Notes: a model not told the origin generated them from the sequence alone. Shown: positions 55,242-64,000, counted from the first letter of the stretch. The stretch is DNA of 64,000 nucleotides from Comamonas suwonensis (GCF_012844455.2 NZ_JABBCQ020000001.1:372001-436000), one strand, 5' to 3'. Made by a program: numbers and translations.

Positions 55242-55874
55242 TTATTCTGCCTCTAGCTCTGCATACCAGTCTTCATAAATTTCCTGCACGGTCTTATCGT
55301 TGAAAGACCAGAAAGGCGACGGCTGTAGAGGGTAGTTTTCAGGAAGGCCGTGCACCTTGCGTGTGGCTGATGTCAGGGAACATTCAATCCCTTCGTGGAC
55401 CACTGTTTTGGCACCCTGAACAGTCACCTGTGCATCGCCATTTTTATGAATGAGAACGCTGCCAATGGGGATCTGAAGCTCCGTGAAGTCCATGCGTGGG
55501 CGGCGCTTTTTCATGCTTTCGGCAGCTTGCAAATCTGCTTTTGTCGCGTCGGCTTCAATGACGCTTTCAACTTCTTGCGTGGCATCTTCCACATGCAGCA
55601 ATTTGAGGATGGAGATGACGCGATCCGCCTCGATGCGGAAGAACTCCCGGTTGGTGTTGATGCGAACATTTCCGAAGGCGTGATGTAGCGCTTTTTCGAC
55701 TTCGACTGAATTGGGGACGCGACAGGCAAAAGCACAGTCAAATGGCACGGGAACTCCAGTGCTAAAGAGCTGTTTCATCCGGCCATCGACTTCTTCTAGG
55801 GTGGTTCTTCCAATTTTGACAAGCCCCGGCATGGCTGGGTTGGTTAAGACGTACACAATTTGCAGGCCACTCAT
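55242..55874 (-). CDS. GIY-YIG-like (T5orf172/MUG113 type) protein
   Basis: Encodes 210 residues. The first 90 residues match the T5orf172 group of GIY-YIG nuclease-fold proteins: YVLTNPAMPGLVKIGRTT, then VEKALHHAFGNVRINTNREFF. The remainder (about 95-210) looks like a small DNA- or protein-binding domain containing IPIGSVLIHKNGDAQVTVQG. Such proteins often come with phages or defence islands, but no other such gene is near. Function is unknown. Confidence 0.85.
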   Translation of the reverse strand: MSGLQIVYVLTNPAMPGLVKIGRTTLEEVDGRMKQLFSTGVPVPFDCAFACRVPNSVEVEKALHHAFGNVRINTNREFFRIEADRVISILKLLHVEDATQEVESVIEADATKADLQAAESMKKRRPRMDFTELQIPIGSVLIHKNGDAQVTVQGAKTVVHEGIECSLTSATRKVHGLPENYPLQPSPFWSFNDKTVQEIYEDWYAELEAE

Positions 55875-55895
55875 CAGCGCTTCTCTCTCAATTTT

Positions 55896-56666
55896 TTAAA
55901 TACCCAGATACTGCTGGCGCACAGTGGTATTACCCGCCAGCTCGGCCATTGGCGCGTGATGCACGATCTGCCCCTTCTCCAGCACATAGGCGCGGTCTGC
56001 CACCACTTCGGCGAACGGCAGGTTTTGCTCGCTGAGCAGGATGCCAATGCCTTGCGCCTTCAATTCCAGAATGGTGCGGGCCATTTGCTCGACGATCAAC
56101 GGGGCCACGCCTTCAGAGGGCTCATCGAGCAGCACCAGATAGGGTTGCCCCATCAGTGTGCGGGCCACGCTGAGCATTTGCTGCTCGCCCCCGCTCATGC
56201 GGCCGCCAAGGCGATCCGGCATTTCACCCAGATTGGGAAAAAGCGTGAACAGCTTCTCGGGCGTCCAGTGCGGCACGGCAGTTCCATCAGGCCATTGGCG
56301 CTGCTTCTGGCGGCCGACTTCGAGGTTCTCCAGCACCGTCAGCTCGGTAAAAATGCGGCGGTCTTCGGGCACGTAGCCCAAACCGCGCTGGGCAATCTGG
56401 TGCGAGGCTTTTTGAGCGATGGACTTGCCCATGAAGTCCATCTGCCCTTCGCGGCGCGGCACCAGTGCGGCAATGCTTTTGAGTGTGGTGGATTTGCCCG
56501 CGCCGTTACGGCCCATCAGGGCCACGACTTCGCCACGGCCCACATTCAGGCTCACGCCGTGCAGGATATGGGCGGCACCATACCAGGCATTCAGGTTATG
56601 CATTTCAAGCAATTTATGGATTTGACCTATGTCTATCAAGTGCTTGGTGCTATGGTTTTGATTCAC
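55896..56666 (-). CDS. livF: Branched-chain amino-acid-type ABC transporter ATPase, LivF
   Basis: Encodes 256 residues from a GTG that overlaps the livG stop (GTGA). Walker A GRNGAGKST, signature MSGGEQQMLSVART, Walker B LVLLDEPSEGVAP. The LivF-typical YVPEDRRIFTELTVLENL is present. The first 18 residues look like an extension; an internal ATG before HNLNAWYGA could be the true start. It is the last gene of the liv-type operon. Confidence 0.93.
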   Translation of the reverse strand: MNQNHSTKHLIDIGQIHKLLEMHNLNAWYGAAHILHGVSLNVGRGEVVALMGRNGAGKSTTLKSIAALVPRREGQMDFMGKSIAQKASHQIAQRGLGYVPEDRRIFTELTVLENLEVGRQKQRQWPDGTAVPHWTPEKLFTLFPNLGEMPDRLGGRMSGGEQQMLSVARTLMGQPYLVLLDEPSEGVAPLIVEQMARTILELKAQGIGILLSEQNLPFAEVVADRAYVLEKGQIVHHAPMAELAGNTTVRQQYLGI

Positions 56667-57424
56667 TTTTGCTTCTCCAGGACGAGACCAGTGCCCAGAT
56701 AGGCTTGCTGTACCCGTTCATCGGCGCGAATCTGCTGCGGCGTGCCTTCCGCCAGCAATTGGCCACGCACCAGCACGGCTACGCGGTCGGCCTGGCCGAA
56801 CACCACGTCCATGCTGTGCTCGGTAAACAGTACGCCCATCTGGCGCTCTCGTGCAATGCGGCGGGCCAGCTGCATCAGGGCGACGCGCTCGCCGGGAGCC
56901 ATGCCGGCGGTGGGCTCGTCCATCAGCAGCAACTGGGGTGCAGGGGCCAGCGCCATGGCCAGTTCCACCCGCTTCACATCGCCGTATGCCAGCGCACTGC
57001 AAGGGCGGTCGGCCTGCGGCGTCATACCCACTTGCTCCAGCAGGGCCAGCGCCTCAGTGCGGCGGTGATTGGCCGCGCGGGGCCACCAGCTGAAGATTTT
57101 TCGGTCTGCTGAAAGCAGCGCCATCTGCACGTTTTCTGCGACAGTGAGCGAGGCAAACGTCTGCGCAATCTGGAAGGTACGGCCCACCCCGCAGCGCCAG
57201 ATGGTGCGTGGTGGCAAGCCGGTGATGGACTGGCCGTTGAGCAGCACCGCGCCGTTGTCGGGCGCAAGTTGTCCGCCCACCATGTTGAACGTGGTGCTCT
57301 TGCCCGCGCCGTTGGGGCCGATGAGCGCCAGCAACTCACCTGCTTGCAGGCTGAACGAGACGTTTTGCACGGCTTTCACGCCGCCAAAGGCTTTGCTGAT
57401 GTTCCGGATTTGCAGCAGGCTCAT
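56663..57424 (-). CDS. livG: Branched-chain amino-acid-type ABC transporter ATPase, LivG
   Basis: Encodes 253 residues from the ATG at 57424, overlapping the permease stop (ATGA). Walker A GPNGAGKST, Walker B LLLMDEPTAGMAP and the LivG ending are present. The signature motif is degenerate: ALAYGDVKRVELAMALA instead of LSGGQ. The same substitution (LSYGxQR) is common in LivG. It pairs with LivF. Confidence 0.93.
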   Translation of the reverse strand: MSLLQIRNISKAFGGVKAVQNVSFSLQAGELLALIGPNGAGKSTTFNMVGGQLAPDNGAVLLNGQSITGLPPRTIWRCGVGRTFQIAQTFASLTVAENVQMALLSADRKIFSWWPRAANHRRTEALALLEQVGMTPQADRPCSALAYGDVKRVELAMALAPAPQLLLMDEPTAGMAPGERVALMQLARRIARERQMGVLFTEHSMDVVFGQADRVAVLVRGQLLAEGTPQQIRADERVQQAYLGTGLVLEKQK

Positions 57425-59328
57425 GGTAGGGCCTCTGCTTTGTTTTTCAGGGCCATTCGCGCCCACAGTGCCTGCGCATAACCGGCAATCCCCTGCGGTG
57501 CCAGCAGCACCAGCACCAGCATGATCACGCCCATCAGCGCGCGCCAGTATTCGGTGTTGCGCGCCACGGTGTCGTGCAGCCAGGTAAAGGCCGCTGCGCC
57601 CACCACGGGGCCAGCCAGCGTCTGCACGCCGCCCAGCAGCACCATGACCAGGCCATCCACCGATTTGGTGACGGACAGGGAATCCGGTGCCACGCCGCCC
57701 TTGCTGAAGGCGAACAGCGCACCCGCCAAGCCGGCAAACAGGCCGGAGAGGACAAACGCCGTCCATTGCACGCGGCGCACGTCGATGCCAATGGCGTCTG
57801 CGCGCAGCGCTGAATCGCGCGTGGCGCGCAAGGCGTAGCCCAGCGGCGAGAACAAGATGCGGCGCAGCAGGTACAGACCGATTGCGCACACGCCCAGAGC
57901 CAGCCAGTAAAACGCTGGGCCTTGCGATGCCCATTCAGGGGGCCATACACCTGTCACGCCATTGCTGCCGCCCGTGAAGTTGTCCCACTGAAAGACGATG
58001 GCCCAGCTGATCTGGGCAAAGGCCAGCGTCAGCATGGTCAGGTACACGCCCGACAGTCTCACGCAGAACCAGCCGTAGAGCAGGGCACCGGCAGCGGCCA
58101 CCAGCGGACCCAGCAGCAGCGCGGCTTCCATGGGCAAGTTGAGCTGGCGCACCAGCAGTGCCGCGCCGTAAGCGCCCAGGCCAAAGTAGGCCGCATGACC
58201 AAACGAGTGCATGCCGCCGGGGCCGAGGATGAAGTGCAGGCTGGCCGCAAACAGTGCGGCGACAAAGATGTCGGTCAGCAGCACAGTGGTGTAGCTGCCG
58301 CCTTCACTCGAAGCCAAAGGCAGCAGCACCAGCGCAGCCAGCAGGGCCAGCCATGCGGCGCTGGCACCACGGCCGGTGGGGCGCAGCGGTTGTTCGGGCT
58401 GTCCGCTGCTGCGGGCCAGTGCTTGTGGCTTGCCCAGCAGACCCCAGGGCCGCCAGATCAGCACCACGGCCATGACGAGAAACTCCACCACCAGCGTGAG
58501 TTTGGAAAACGAAATTTCAACCCCTGCAATCTCCTGCACACCCAGCCAGATGCACACCGCTTTGAGTTCAGCCACCAGCAGCGCGGCGATGAAGGCACCG
58601 GGAATGCTGCCCATGCCGCCCACCACCACGATCACAAAGGCCGCGCCAATGGTGGTCATGTCCATCTCCAAACTGGCGGGCTCGCGCGGCAGTTGCAGCG
58701 CACCCGCAAGGCCTGCCAGCAGCGTGCCCAGCGCAAACACGGCGGTAAACAACCACGCCTGATTGACGCCTAAAGCACCCACCATTTCGCGGTCTTGCGT
58801 GGCGGCGCGCACCAGCGTGCCAAAGCGGGTTTTGTTGAGTAAAAGGGTCAGACCCAGCAATACGCAAGGGCCAACCGCTATCAAAAACAGATCGTAGGTC
58901 GGGAACTGGCGGCCCAGAATTTCCACGGAGCCTTCCATGCCCTGGGCACGCGGGCCGAACAGCTCTTCAGGCCCCCACAGCCACAGCGATGCATCTTTGA
59001 TGACCAGTACCAGCGCAAACGTGGCCAGCAGCTGGAACAGCTCAGGCGCTGGATAGATGCGACGCAACAACAGCATTTCGGTGAGCGCACCCAGCAGGGC
59101 GCAGGCCAGCGGGGCCAGCACCAGCGAGGGCCAGAAGCCGATATGGGGCGAGAGCACATCCACGCTGCTGTACGCGATGAAGGCGCCCAGCATGTAGAAC
59201 GAGCCGTGGGCAAAGTTGATGGTGCGGGTGACGCCAAAAATCAGCGACAAACCCACAGACACCAAGAACAGTGACGATGCGCTGGCCAGACCATTCAACA
59301 ATTGGGCCAACAGGCCGGATGCACTCAT
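57421..59328 (-). CDS. Fused LivH-LivM permease of a branched-chain amino-acid-type ABC transporter
   Basis: Encodes 635 residues joining two permeases normally made from separate genes. Residues 1 to about 300 are LivH-like (SLIFGVTRTINFAHGSFYMLGAF; VVVGGMGSIPGAFIAALL), and about 330-635 are LivM-like (LGPGGMHSFGHAAYFGLGAYGAALL; MVLLGGVQTLAGPVVGAA). A hydrophilic linker of about 25 residues connects them (QALARSSGQPEQPLRPTGRG). It forms the whole membrane channel for an amide, urea or amino-acid substrate. It overlaps livG by four bases. Confidence 0.94.
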   Translation of the reverse strand: MSASGLLAQLLNGLASASSLFLVSVGLSLIFGVTRTINFAHGSFYMLGAFIAYSSVDVLSPHIGFWPSLVLAPLACALLGALTEMLLLRRIYPAPELFQLLATFALVLVIKDASLWLWGPEELFGPRAQGMEGSVEILGRQFPTYDLFLIAVGPCVLLGLTLLLNKTRFGTLVRAATQDREMVGALGVNQAWLFTAVFALGTLLAGLAGALQLPREPASLEMDMTTIGAAFVIVVVGGMGSIPGAFIAALLVAELKAVCIWLGVQEIAGVEISFSKLTLVVEFLVMAVVLIWRPWGLLGKPQALARSSGQPEQPLRPTGRGASAAWLALLAALVLLPLASSEGGSYTTVLLTDIFVAALFAASLHFILGPGGMHSFGHAAYFGLGAYGAALLVRQLNLPMEAALLLGPLVAAAGALLYGWFCVRLSGVYLTMLTLAFAQISWAIVFQWDNFTGGSNGVTGVWPPEWASQGPAFYWLALGVCAIGLYLLRRILFSPLGYALRATRDSALRADAIGIDVRRVQWTAFVLSGLFAGLAGALFAFSKGGVAPDSLSVTKSVDGLVMVLLGGVQTLAGPVVGAAAFTWLHDTVARNTEYWRALMGVIMLVLVLLAPQGIAGYAQALWARMALKNKAEALP

Positions 59329-59370
59329 GCTGCGTAGCTCCTGAAGCTCGACATCGTGATTTCAGAGATG

Positions 59371-59400
59371 AAAAAAGCCACCTGCATGATTGCAGGTGGC
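59371..59400 (-). terminator. Terminator/attenuator between the binding-protein gene and the permease gene
   Basis: Perfect 10-bp stem GCCACCTGCA/TGCAGGTGGC with a 4-base loop, followed on the minus strand by TTTTTT. It lies 24 bases after the binding-protein stop and 43 before the permease start, so it should lower expression of the membrane part relative to the binding protein. Confidence 0.88.
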
Positions 59401-59423
59401 CCGGTATTTTCGCCCAAGCGTAA

Positions 59424-60644
59424 TCAGTTCGCCGCTGCGGGGCGCAGCTTCTTCACTTCTTCATCACTGGGCTGGTAGTTTTTGCCGTCGGCATAGCGGT
59501 AGCTGACCAGCACACCGCGCTTGAGCTTTTCGTCATAGGCGGTTTTGCCGATGTAGGCGCCCATGGTGGACTGGTTGTCTTGCGCACGATAGGTGATGGG
59601 GCCGAAGGGAGTGGAGACTTCCAGTCCCTTGAAGGCGGCAATCAGTTTTTCGGTATCTGCATCACCGCCGGTCTTGCGCAGGCCTGCCGCAATCGACTGG
59701 ATGGCGTTGTAGCCCACCACGGTGCCCAGACGCGGGTAGTCCTTGTACTTGGCCTGATAGGCTTTCAGAAATGCGGCGTGCTCGGGGGTCTTGATCGAGT
59801 ACCAGGGGTAGCCCGTCACGGTCCAGCCCAGCGGTGCTTCTTTCTTGAGCGGGTCCAGATACTCGGGCTCGGCCGTCAGCAGGCCCACCACCTCGCGGCC
59901 CTTGAACAGACCGCGCGTATTGCCCTCGCGCACAAACTTGCCCAGATCGGTGGCAAACAGCACGTTGAAGATGGCGTCTGGCTTGGCGTCGGCCAAGGCC
60001 TGAACCACGGAACCGGCATCAATCTTGCCCAGCGCAGGGGCTTGTTCGGCGACAAACTCGATATCGGGCTGCTTGGCCTTCATCAGTGCCTTGAAGGTGG
60101 CGATGGCCGACTGGCCGTATTCGTAGTTGGGGTAGACGATGGCCCAGCGCTTTTTCTTGAGCTTGAGCGCCTCCTCCACCAGCATGGCGGTCTGCATATA
60201 GGTGGAGCCGCGCAGGCGGTAGGTGTAGTGGTTGCCGTCGGCCCAGACGATTTTGTCCGTCAGTGGCTCCGAGGCAAGAAAGAAGCGTTTCTTCTGCTTG
60301 GCGTAATCCGTCAGCGCCAGACCCACGTGCGAGAGAAAGCTGCCAGTCAGCACGTCAATCTTCTCGCGGGTGTACAGCTCCTCGGCGGCCCGCACGGCAT
60401 CGCCGGGCGTGGCGTTGTCATCACGTACGATCAGCTGCAGCTTTTTGCCGCCCACTCCGCCTGCCGCGTTGACCTGCTCCACGGCCAGCTCCATGCCTTT
60501 TTTGTAGGGTTCCAGAAACGCGGGCTGGGCCTTGTAGCTGTTGATTTCCCCGATCTTGATGACCCCCTGGGCCCACACGGGCACGGCGGCCAATGCCAGA
60601 GCGGGAGCCACTGCGCTAAAACGTAAAGTCATAAGAAACCGCAT
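59424..60644 (-). CDS. Periplasmic substrate-binding protein of a branched-chain amino-acid-type ABC transporter
   Basis: Encodes 406 residues from the ATG at 60644, seven bases after AAGGAG. The signal peptide ends at VPVWAQG. Type I periplasmic-binding features: IKIGEINSYKAQPAFLEPYKKGMELAVEQVNAAGGVGGKKL split by helices, then RDDNATPGDAVRAAEELYTRE. It has the LivJ/AmiC-like fold; the ligand cannot be told from sequence. It is the first gene of the operon. Confidence 0.93.
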   Translation of the reverse strand: MRFLMTLRFSAVAPALALAAVPVWAQGVIKIGEINSYKAQPAFLEPYKKGMELAVEQVNAAGGVGGKKLQLIVRDDNATPGDAVRAAEELYTREKIDVLTGSFLSHVGLALTDYAKQKKRFFLASEPLTDKIVWADGNHYTYRLRGSTYMQTAMLVEEALKLKKKRWAIVYPNYEYGQSAIATFKALMKAKQPDIEFVAEQAPALGKIDAGSVVQALADAKPDAIFNVLFATDLGKFVREGNTRGLFKGREVVGLLTAEPEYLDPLKKEAPLGWTVTGYPWYSIKTPEHAAFLKAYQAKYKDYPRLGTVVGYNAIQSIAAGLRKTGGDADTEKLIAAFKGLEVSTPFGPITYRAQDNQSTMGAYIGKTAYDEKLKRGVLVSYRYADGKNYQPSDEEVKKLRPAAAN

Positions 60645-60879
60645 CGTCATTCTCCTTATCACTAATCAGTATCAAGACATTGAAGCGCAATGTACCTGCT
60701 CGCCGCCATTTATCCGACAATATAGGCCTTGTCCCGCTTGGCAATCGGCAGCCGCAGTTGCTATGCAGTTCACTCCGCACGCAGCGTTCGCCACCGCATG
60801 TCTTCATGGCATACCTGCCGGGCATCCCAGCAACAGCGGGCATTGTTTGTCCCGAATTCATATTTTTGTGTAGACGACC

Positions 60880-61653
60880 ATGAGTGCTTTTCTCGAAGAA
60901 CGCGTGCTGTCGGTTCACCACTGGACCGACCGTCTTTTCTCCTTCACGACAACCCGCGACACATCGCTGCGCTTCTCCAACGGCCACTTCACCATGATTG
61001 GTCTGAAGGTCGATGGTAAAAACCTGCTGCGCGCTTACTCCATTGCCAGCCCTAACTACGAAGAGCATCTGGAGTTCTTGTCGATCAAGGTGCCTGAAGG
61101 CCCTCTGACCTCCAAGCTGCAAAACATCCAGGTAGGTGACACAGTCATCGTGGGCAAGAAGCCCACAGGTACGCTGCTCATCGACTATCTGCTGCCCGGC
61201 AAGAACCTGTACCTGATTGGCACCGGCACCGGACTGGCACCCTGGCTGGCCGTGGCCCGCGACCCTGAAACCTACGAGCGTTTTGACAACGTGGTCGTGG
61301 TGCACGGTGTGCGCCAGGTCGAAGAGTTGGCTTATCAGGAGCTGTTCGAAAAGGAACTGCCCGAGCACGAATTCCTCGGCGATATCGTCAAGGGCAAGCT
61401 GCATTACTACCCGACGGTGACACGTGAGCCTTTCCGCAATCAAGGCCGTATTTCCACCCAGATCAACAACGGCACCTTCCCGCAAAACCTGGGTCTGCCC
61501 GATCTGAACCCCGAGACCGATCGCGTCATGCTCTGCGGCAGCCCTGCCATGCTGGCCGAACTCAAGGAGCTGCTGGAGCACCGCGGCTTCAAGGAAGGCA
61601 ATACCACTACGCCCGGCGACTTCGTCGTTGAGCGTGCGTTTGTGGAAAAGTAA
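60880..61653 (+). CDS. fpr: Ferredoxin-NADP reductase
   Basis: Encodes 257 residues, the length of bacterial subclass FNR. FAD-binding RAYSIASPNYEEHLEF, NADP-binding GTGTGLAPWLAVARD, and CGSPAMLAELKELLE. The end VVERAFVEK is typical of the subclass II enzymes whose C-terminus controls NADP access. It transfers electrons between NADPH and ferredoxin or flavodoxin, and protects from oxidative stress. It has its own terminator. Confidence 0.95.
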   Translation: MSAFLEERVLSVHHWTDRLFSFTTTRDTSLRFSNGHFTMIGLKVDGKNLLRAYSIASPNYEEHLEFLSIKVPEGPLTSKLQNIQVGDTVIVGKKPTGTLLIDYLLPGKNLYLIGTGTGLAPWLAVARDPETYERFDNVVVVHGVRQVEELAYQELFEKELPEHEFLGDIVKGKLHYYPTVTREPFRNQGRISTQINNGTFPQNLGLPDLNPETDRVMLCGSPAMLAELKELLEHRGFKEGNTTTPGDFVVERAFVEK

Positions 61654-61671
61654 GTTCTGCTTTCCCCAAGC

Positions 61672-61697
61672 AAAAGGCCTGCATCTGCAGGCCTTTT
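61672..61697. terminator. Bidirectional terminator between fpr and the BrkB-family gene
   Basis: AAAAGGCCTGCA-TC-TGCAGGCCTTTT: a 12-bp self-complementary stem with A- and T-ends, suited to stop both converging genes. Confidence 0.87.
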
Positions 61698-61763
61698 TGT
61701 TGGCGAGTTATTTGCATAACTTGATAGCACATGTCCCAATCAGCATAAGAGTTGGTGGCTGAT

Positions 61764-62747
61764 TTATATATTCTCCCCGGCGTTGTCCGGCAGATTGCTC
61801 ACATCCATGAGTGGAGCCTGCCCTGACCTGCGGCGTGGAGCGAACGGCATGCTGATCTTCACGCGGGCCTTGTTGCAGGCCTTGGCCGTGGCGGCTGAGA
61901 ACAGCAGGATGGCCGAGGTGACGTAAAACCACATCAGCACCACCACCAGAGAGCCCGCCGCGCCATAGGCCGAGACCACGGCGGCGGTGGACAGGTACCA
62001 GGCCAGCGCCTGCTTGGTGATGGTGAACAGGGCTGCGCCCATCAGCGAGCCCAGCAGCAGGTACCGGGTGGCAGGCTTGATGCCCGTGCCCATGCGCATC
62101 AGTCCCCAGAACAGCAGCACGGCAATGCCAAACGAAAGGCTTTCGTTGATCAGCCCCATTACCGGGCCTAGCGGGATGAACTGCAGTTCATCGCTGGCCC
62201 ATTTGGTGATCATCTGAATGGCGGTAGACAGCACCATGGACACCAGCAGCAAAAAGCCTAGACCCACCACATAGCTCAGTCCCCACAGGCGCGAGATAGC
62301 CATGCCCCACCATGGCCGGTTATTTTGCGGACGGGGTTCTTCGCCCATGGACCAGAGCTTGTCCAGCGAGGCCTGCAGCTCCACAAATACGCCGGTGGCG
62401 CCCGAGAGCATCATCACCAGCCCAAGGATGGAGGCCAGCGAGCCCTGACTGGAGTTCTGGGCGCTGGAGAGCGCGCCCTTGATAACCTGGGCCGCCCGCT
62501 CACCGACCACGTTTTGCACCTGACTGATGAGTGTGCTTTCTACATAGCTGCGGTCCATCCACCAGCCCAGCAGGCCGACTACGGCCAGTAGTAGGGGAGC
62601 CAGACTGAGCATGCCGTAGAACGACATGGCAGCGCTCATGCGCAGACCATCGGCCTGCAGCCAGAGCTGTACGGAGTCGATCAGTGGCTGCAGTGCATGG
62701 GTCAGGCGTTTCAGCCAGTGCTTTCTGCCGGAGATTTCATAAGCCAT
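61764..62747 (-). CDS. YihY/BrkB-family inner-membrane protein
   Basis: Encodes 327 residues with six predicted membrane helices. Family features: LRMSAAMSFYGMLSLAPLLLAVVGL, then SGATGVFVELQASLDKLW and AYGAAGSLVVVLMWFYVTSAILLFSA. The family was once annotated as RNase BN in error; its role is unknown. The C-terminal 25 residues are basic and hydrophilic. It meets fpr tail to tail. Confidence 0.92.
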   Translation of the reverse strand: MAYEISGRKHWLKRLTHALQPLIDSVQLWLQADGLRMSAAMSFYGMLSLAPLLLAVVGLLGWWMDRSYVESTLISQVQNVVGERAAQVIKGALSSAQNSSQGSLASILGLVMMLSGATGVFVELQASLDKLWSMGEEPRPQNNRPWWGMAISRLWGLSYVVGLGFLLLVSMVLSTAIQMITKWASDELQFIPLGPVMGLINESLSFGIAVLLFWGLMRMGTGIKPATRYLLLGSLMGAALFTITKQALAWYLSTAAVVSAYGAAGSLVVVLMWFYVTSAILLFSAATAKACNKARVKISMPFAPRRRSGQAPLMDVSNLPDNAGENI

Positions 62748-63100
62748 GGGATGAATTCTGGGTGTCTAGAGTGCAGACCTGTGTCAGCCTATGTCTGCTG
62801 GGGCACATGGATGCATTTTTTTGCATTCCGTGCTTTCAATGCAAGGAGAGTGATGTGGGAAGTAGTTAATACCTTTTTGGGCTGCGGTTCTTTTTCTTAT
62901 TGAGGAGTGTGCTCACATTTTTTGCAATCAAAAAATTTGCATTCGATTTTTTGCTAAAAACGCATCGGTGTTTACGCTAGTCGCCTACGCTGGCGCAAAG
63001 CCATGGGATGTAGTTCAATCCGGGTCTGCATTTATCAAATTGCAACCCATTAGCAACAAAAAAGCCCCTAGCAATGGCCGAGGCGATGAGACACACCTCC
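62748..63100. other. AT-rich intergenic region, no gene seen
   Basis: A 353-base gap between two divergent genes. It is clearly richer in A and T than its neighbours, with TTTTTTTGCATT (62817-62828) and TTTTTTGCAATCAAAAAATT-like stretches (near 62919). These fit promoters for both flanking genes. No ORF, RNA hairpin or sigma-54 element convinced me. Confidence 0.5.
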
Positions 63101-64000
63101 ATGCACACCACATTCACCCAAGCCTCCCCAGCGGATCGCGTTCTTTGCCCTGCGCTGCGTGAACGTATCATGACCGCGGATGAAGCGGCCAGCCTGATTC
63201 AATCCGGGATGACGCTTGGCATGAGCGGCTTTACCCCCGCCGGTGCCCCCAAATCTGTGCCCCAGGCGCTGGCGCGCCGCATCGAGCAGCAGAACGCCAA
63301 CGGCGACAATTTCCGTATCAGCCTGTGGACGGGAGCATCGACCTCGGCCGAGCTGGACGGCGCACTGGCCAAGGTGCACGGCATCGAGCGCCGCCTGCCC
63401 TACCAGTCCGATCCCACGGTGCGCAAAGAAATCAATGACGGCCGCATGCAGTACGTGGACATTCATCTGTCCCATGTGGCGCAGTACGTGTGGTTTGGCT
63501 TCCTCGGTCATCTCGATGTGGCGGTGATCGAAGTGGCCGGCATCCTGCCCGACGGCCGGCTGATTCCGTCGACCTCGGTGGGCAACAACAAGACCTGGCT
63601 GGAGCAGGCCGACAAGATCATTCTGGAAGTCAACAGCGCCCAGCCCGCCGAGCTGGAGGGCATGCACGACATCTATTACGGCGCGGCCGTGCCGCCCAAG
63701 CGCAAGCCCATCCCTATGGAGCATCCGTTTGACCGCATTGGCGACCCGTATCTGCACTGCGATCTGAGCAAAGTGATTGCCGTCGTGCCCACGGCTCAAC
63801 GCGACAAGCTGGCGGCGTTTACTGCGCCCGATGTGGATTCTCAGCGCATTGCCGAGAACATCATCGATTTCCTGCAGCATGAGGTGAAAATCGGCCGTTT
63901 GCCACCCGAGCTGCTGCCCTTGCAATCGGGTGTGGGCAATATCGCCAACGCCGTGCTGGCCGGCCTCAATAACGGCCCGTTCGATCACCTGAACGCCTAT
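63101..64000 (+). CDS. Acetyl-CoA hydrolase/succinate CoA-transferase family protein (partial)
   Basis: The frame is open from an ATG at 63101 (others in frame at 63074 and 63086) to the window end, giving 300 residues. The order of motifs matches ScpC/Ach1-type CoA transferases: MTADEAASLIQSGMT, then SGFTPAGAPKSVPQALARR, LWTGAST, VDIHLSHVAQYVWFG and LPLQSGVGNIANAVLAGL. The catalytic glutamate, expected further on, is outside the window. It moves CoA between acetate and succinate or propionate. It will be about 500 residues in full. Confidence 0.92.
   Translation, partial: MHTTFTQASPADRVLCPALRERIMTADEAASLIQSGMTLGMSGFTPAGAPKSVPQALARRIEQQNANGDNFRISLWTGASTSAELDGALAKVHGIERRLPYQSDPTVRKEINDGRMQYVDIHLSHVAQYVWFGFLGHLDVAVIEVAGILPDGRLIPSTSVGNNKTWLEQADKIILEVNSAQPAELEGMHDIYYGAAVPPKRKPIPMEHPFDRIGDPYLHCDLSKVIAVVPTAQRDKLAAFTAPDVDSQRIAENIIDFLQHEVKIGRLPPELLPLQSGVGNIANAVLAGLNNGPFDHLNAY

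Noticed and set aside
60645-60879. Sigma-54 promoter before the ABC binding-protein gene
   Set aside because: TTGGCA occurs but the GG and GC elements do not have the required 10-base spacing on either strand.
63068-63988. 306-codon minus-strand frame at the window end
   Set aside because: It lies opposite a clear CoA-transferase gene whose plus-strand motifs are intact.

Overview
The window looks like a chromosomal segment of a betaproteobacterium of the family Comamonadaceae, most like Comamonas. This rests on the high-GC codon use, the style of gene neighbours, two porins of the Comamonas/Delftia type, the TorF-GlnK-Amt cluster, a split methionine synthase, and dispersed intergenic repeats of a kind I associate with this family. 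Species is not determinable by eye. No rRNA, tRNA, CRISPR array, transposase, integrase or phage gene was seen. About 57 protein genes fill the window, two of them cut by its edges.

Layout. 0-5.5 kb: 3' end of cobalamin-dependent methionine synthase, cyanase (cynS) facing away from an ammonium transporter with a sigma-54/NtrC-type promoter, a lipoprotein glycerophosphodiesterase, and a stand-alone tryptophan synthase beta paralogue. 5.6-8.7 kb: a membrane protein and dynamin/Era-like GTPase pair of unknown role. 8.7-23.6 kb: the most unusual block. A two-component system (minus strand) faces a tightly overlapping nine-gene plus-strand operon (outer-membrane factor, ABC permease, ABC ATPase, periplasmic adaptor, HAD phosphatase, alpha/beta hydrolase, two four-helix EmrE-like proteins, DegT-type aminotransferase). 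This meets, tail to tail, a four-gene minus-strand operon (class III aminotransferase, FemAB/GNAT-like acyltransferase, divergent ureohydrolase, cyclopropane-fatty-acid-synthase-like methyltransferase). I read it as a candidate undescribed pathway that builds and exports an amino-modified, possibly lipidic, metabolite.

23.7-31 kb: RecQ helicase, HutC-like regulator facing an FAD-linked oxidase plus HutG, AlkB, and the separate N-terminal homocysteine methyltransferase half of methionine synthase behind a strongly self-complementary leader. 31-44 kb: an Ala/Gln-rich protein with a Cys motif, a lipoprotein M66 zinc metallopeptidase with a ricin-type lectin tail, two paralogous porins flanking bioB, alr/lplT, an EamA transporter, and an AmiS/UreI channel. 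44-50 kb: ProQ-family RNA chaperone, glcF-glcE, and the torF-glnK-amtB nitrogen operon with a second sigma-54 promoter and two NtrC-like sites. 50-64 kb: ComM, MFS transporter, nitronate monooxygenase-like enzyme, SDR, GIY-YIG-like protein, a branched-chain amino-acid-type ABC uptake operon with fused permeases, ferredoxin-NADP reductase, BrkB-family protein and the start of a CoA transferase.

Functional themes are nitrogen scavenging (cyanate, ammonium, amide/urea, N-formylglutamate), one-carbon/methionine metabolism, and envelope or small-molecule export. Two families of short dispersed repeats lie between genes; one copy appears to have become coding sequence inside glcE.
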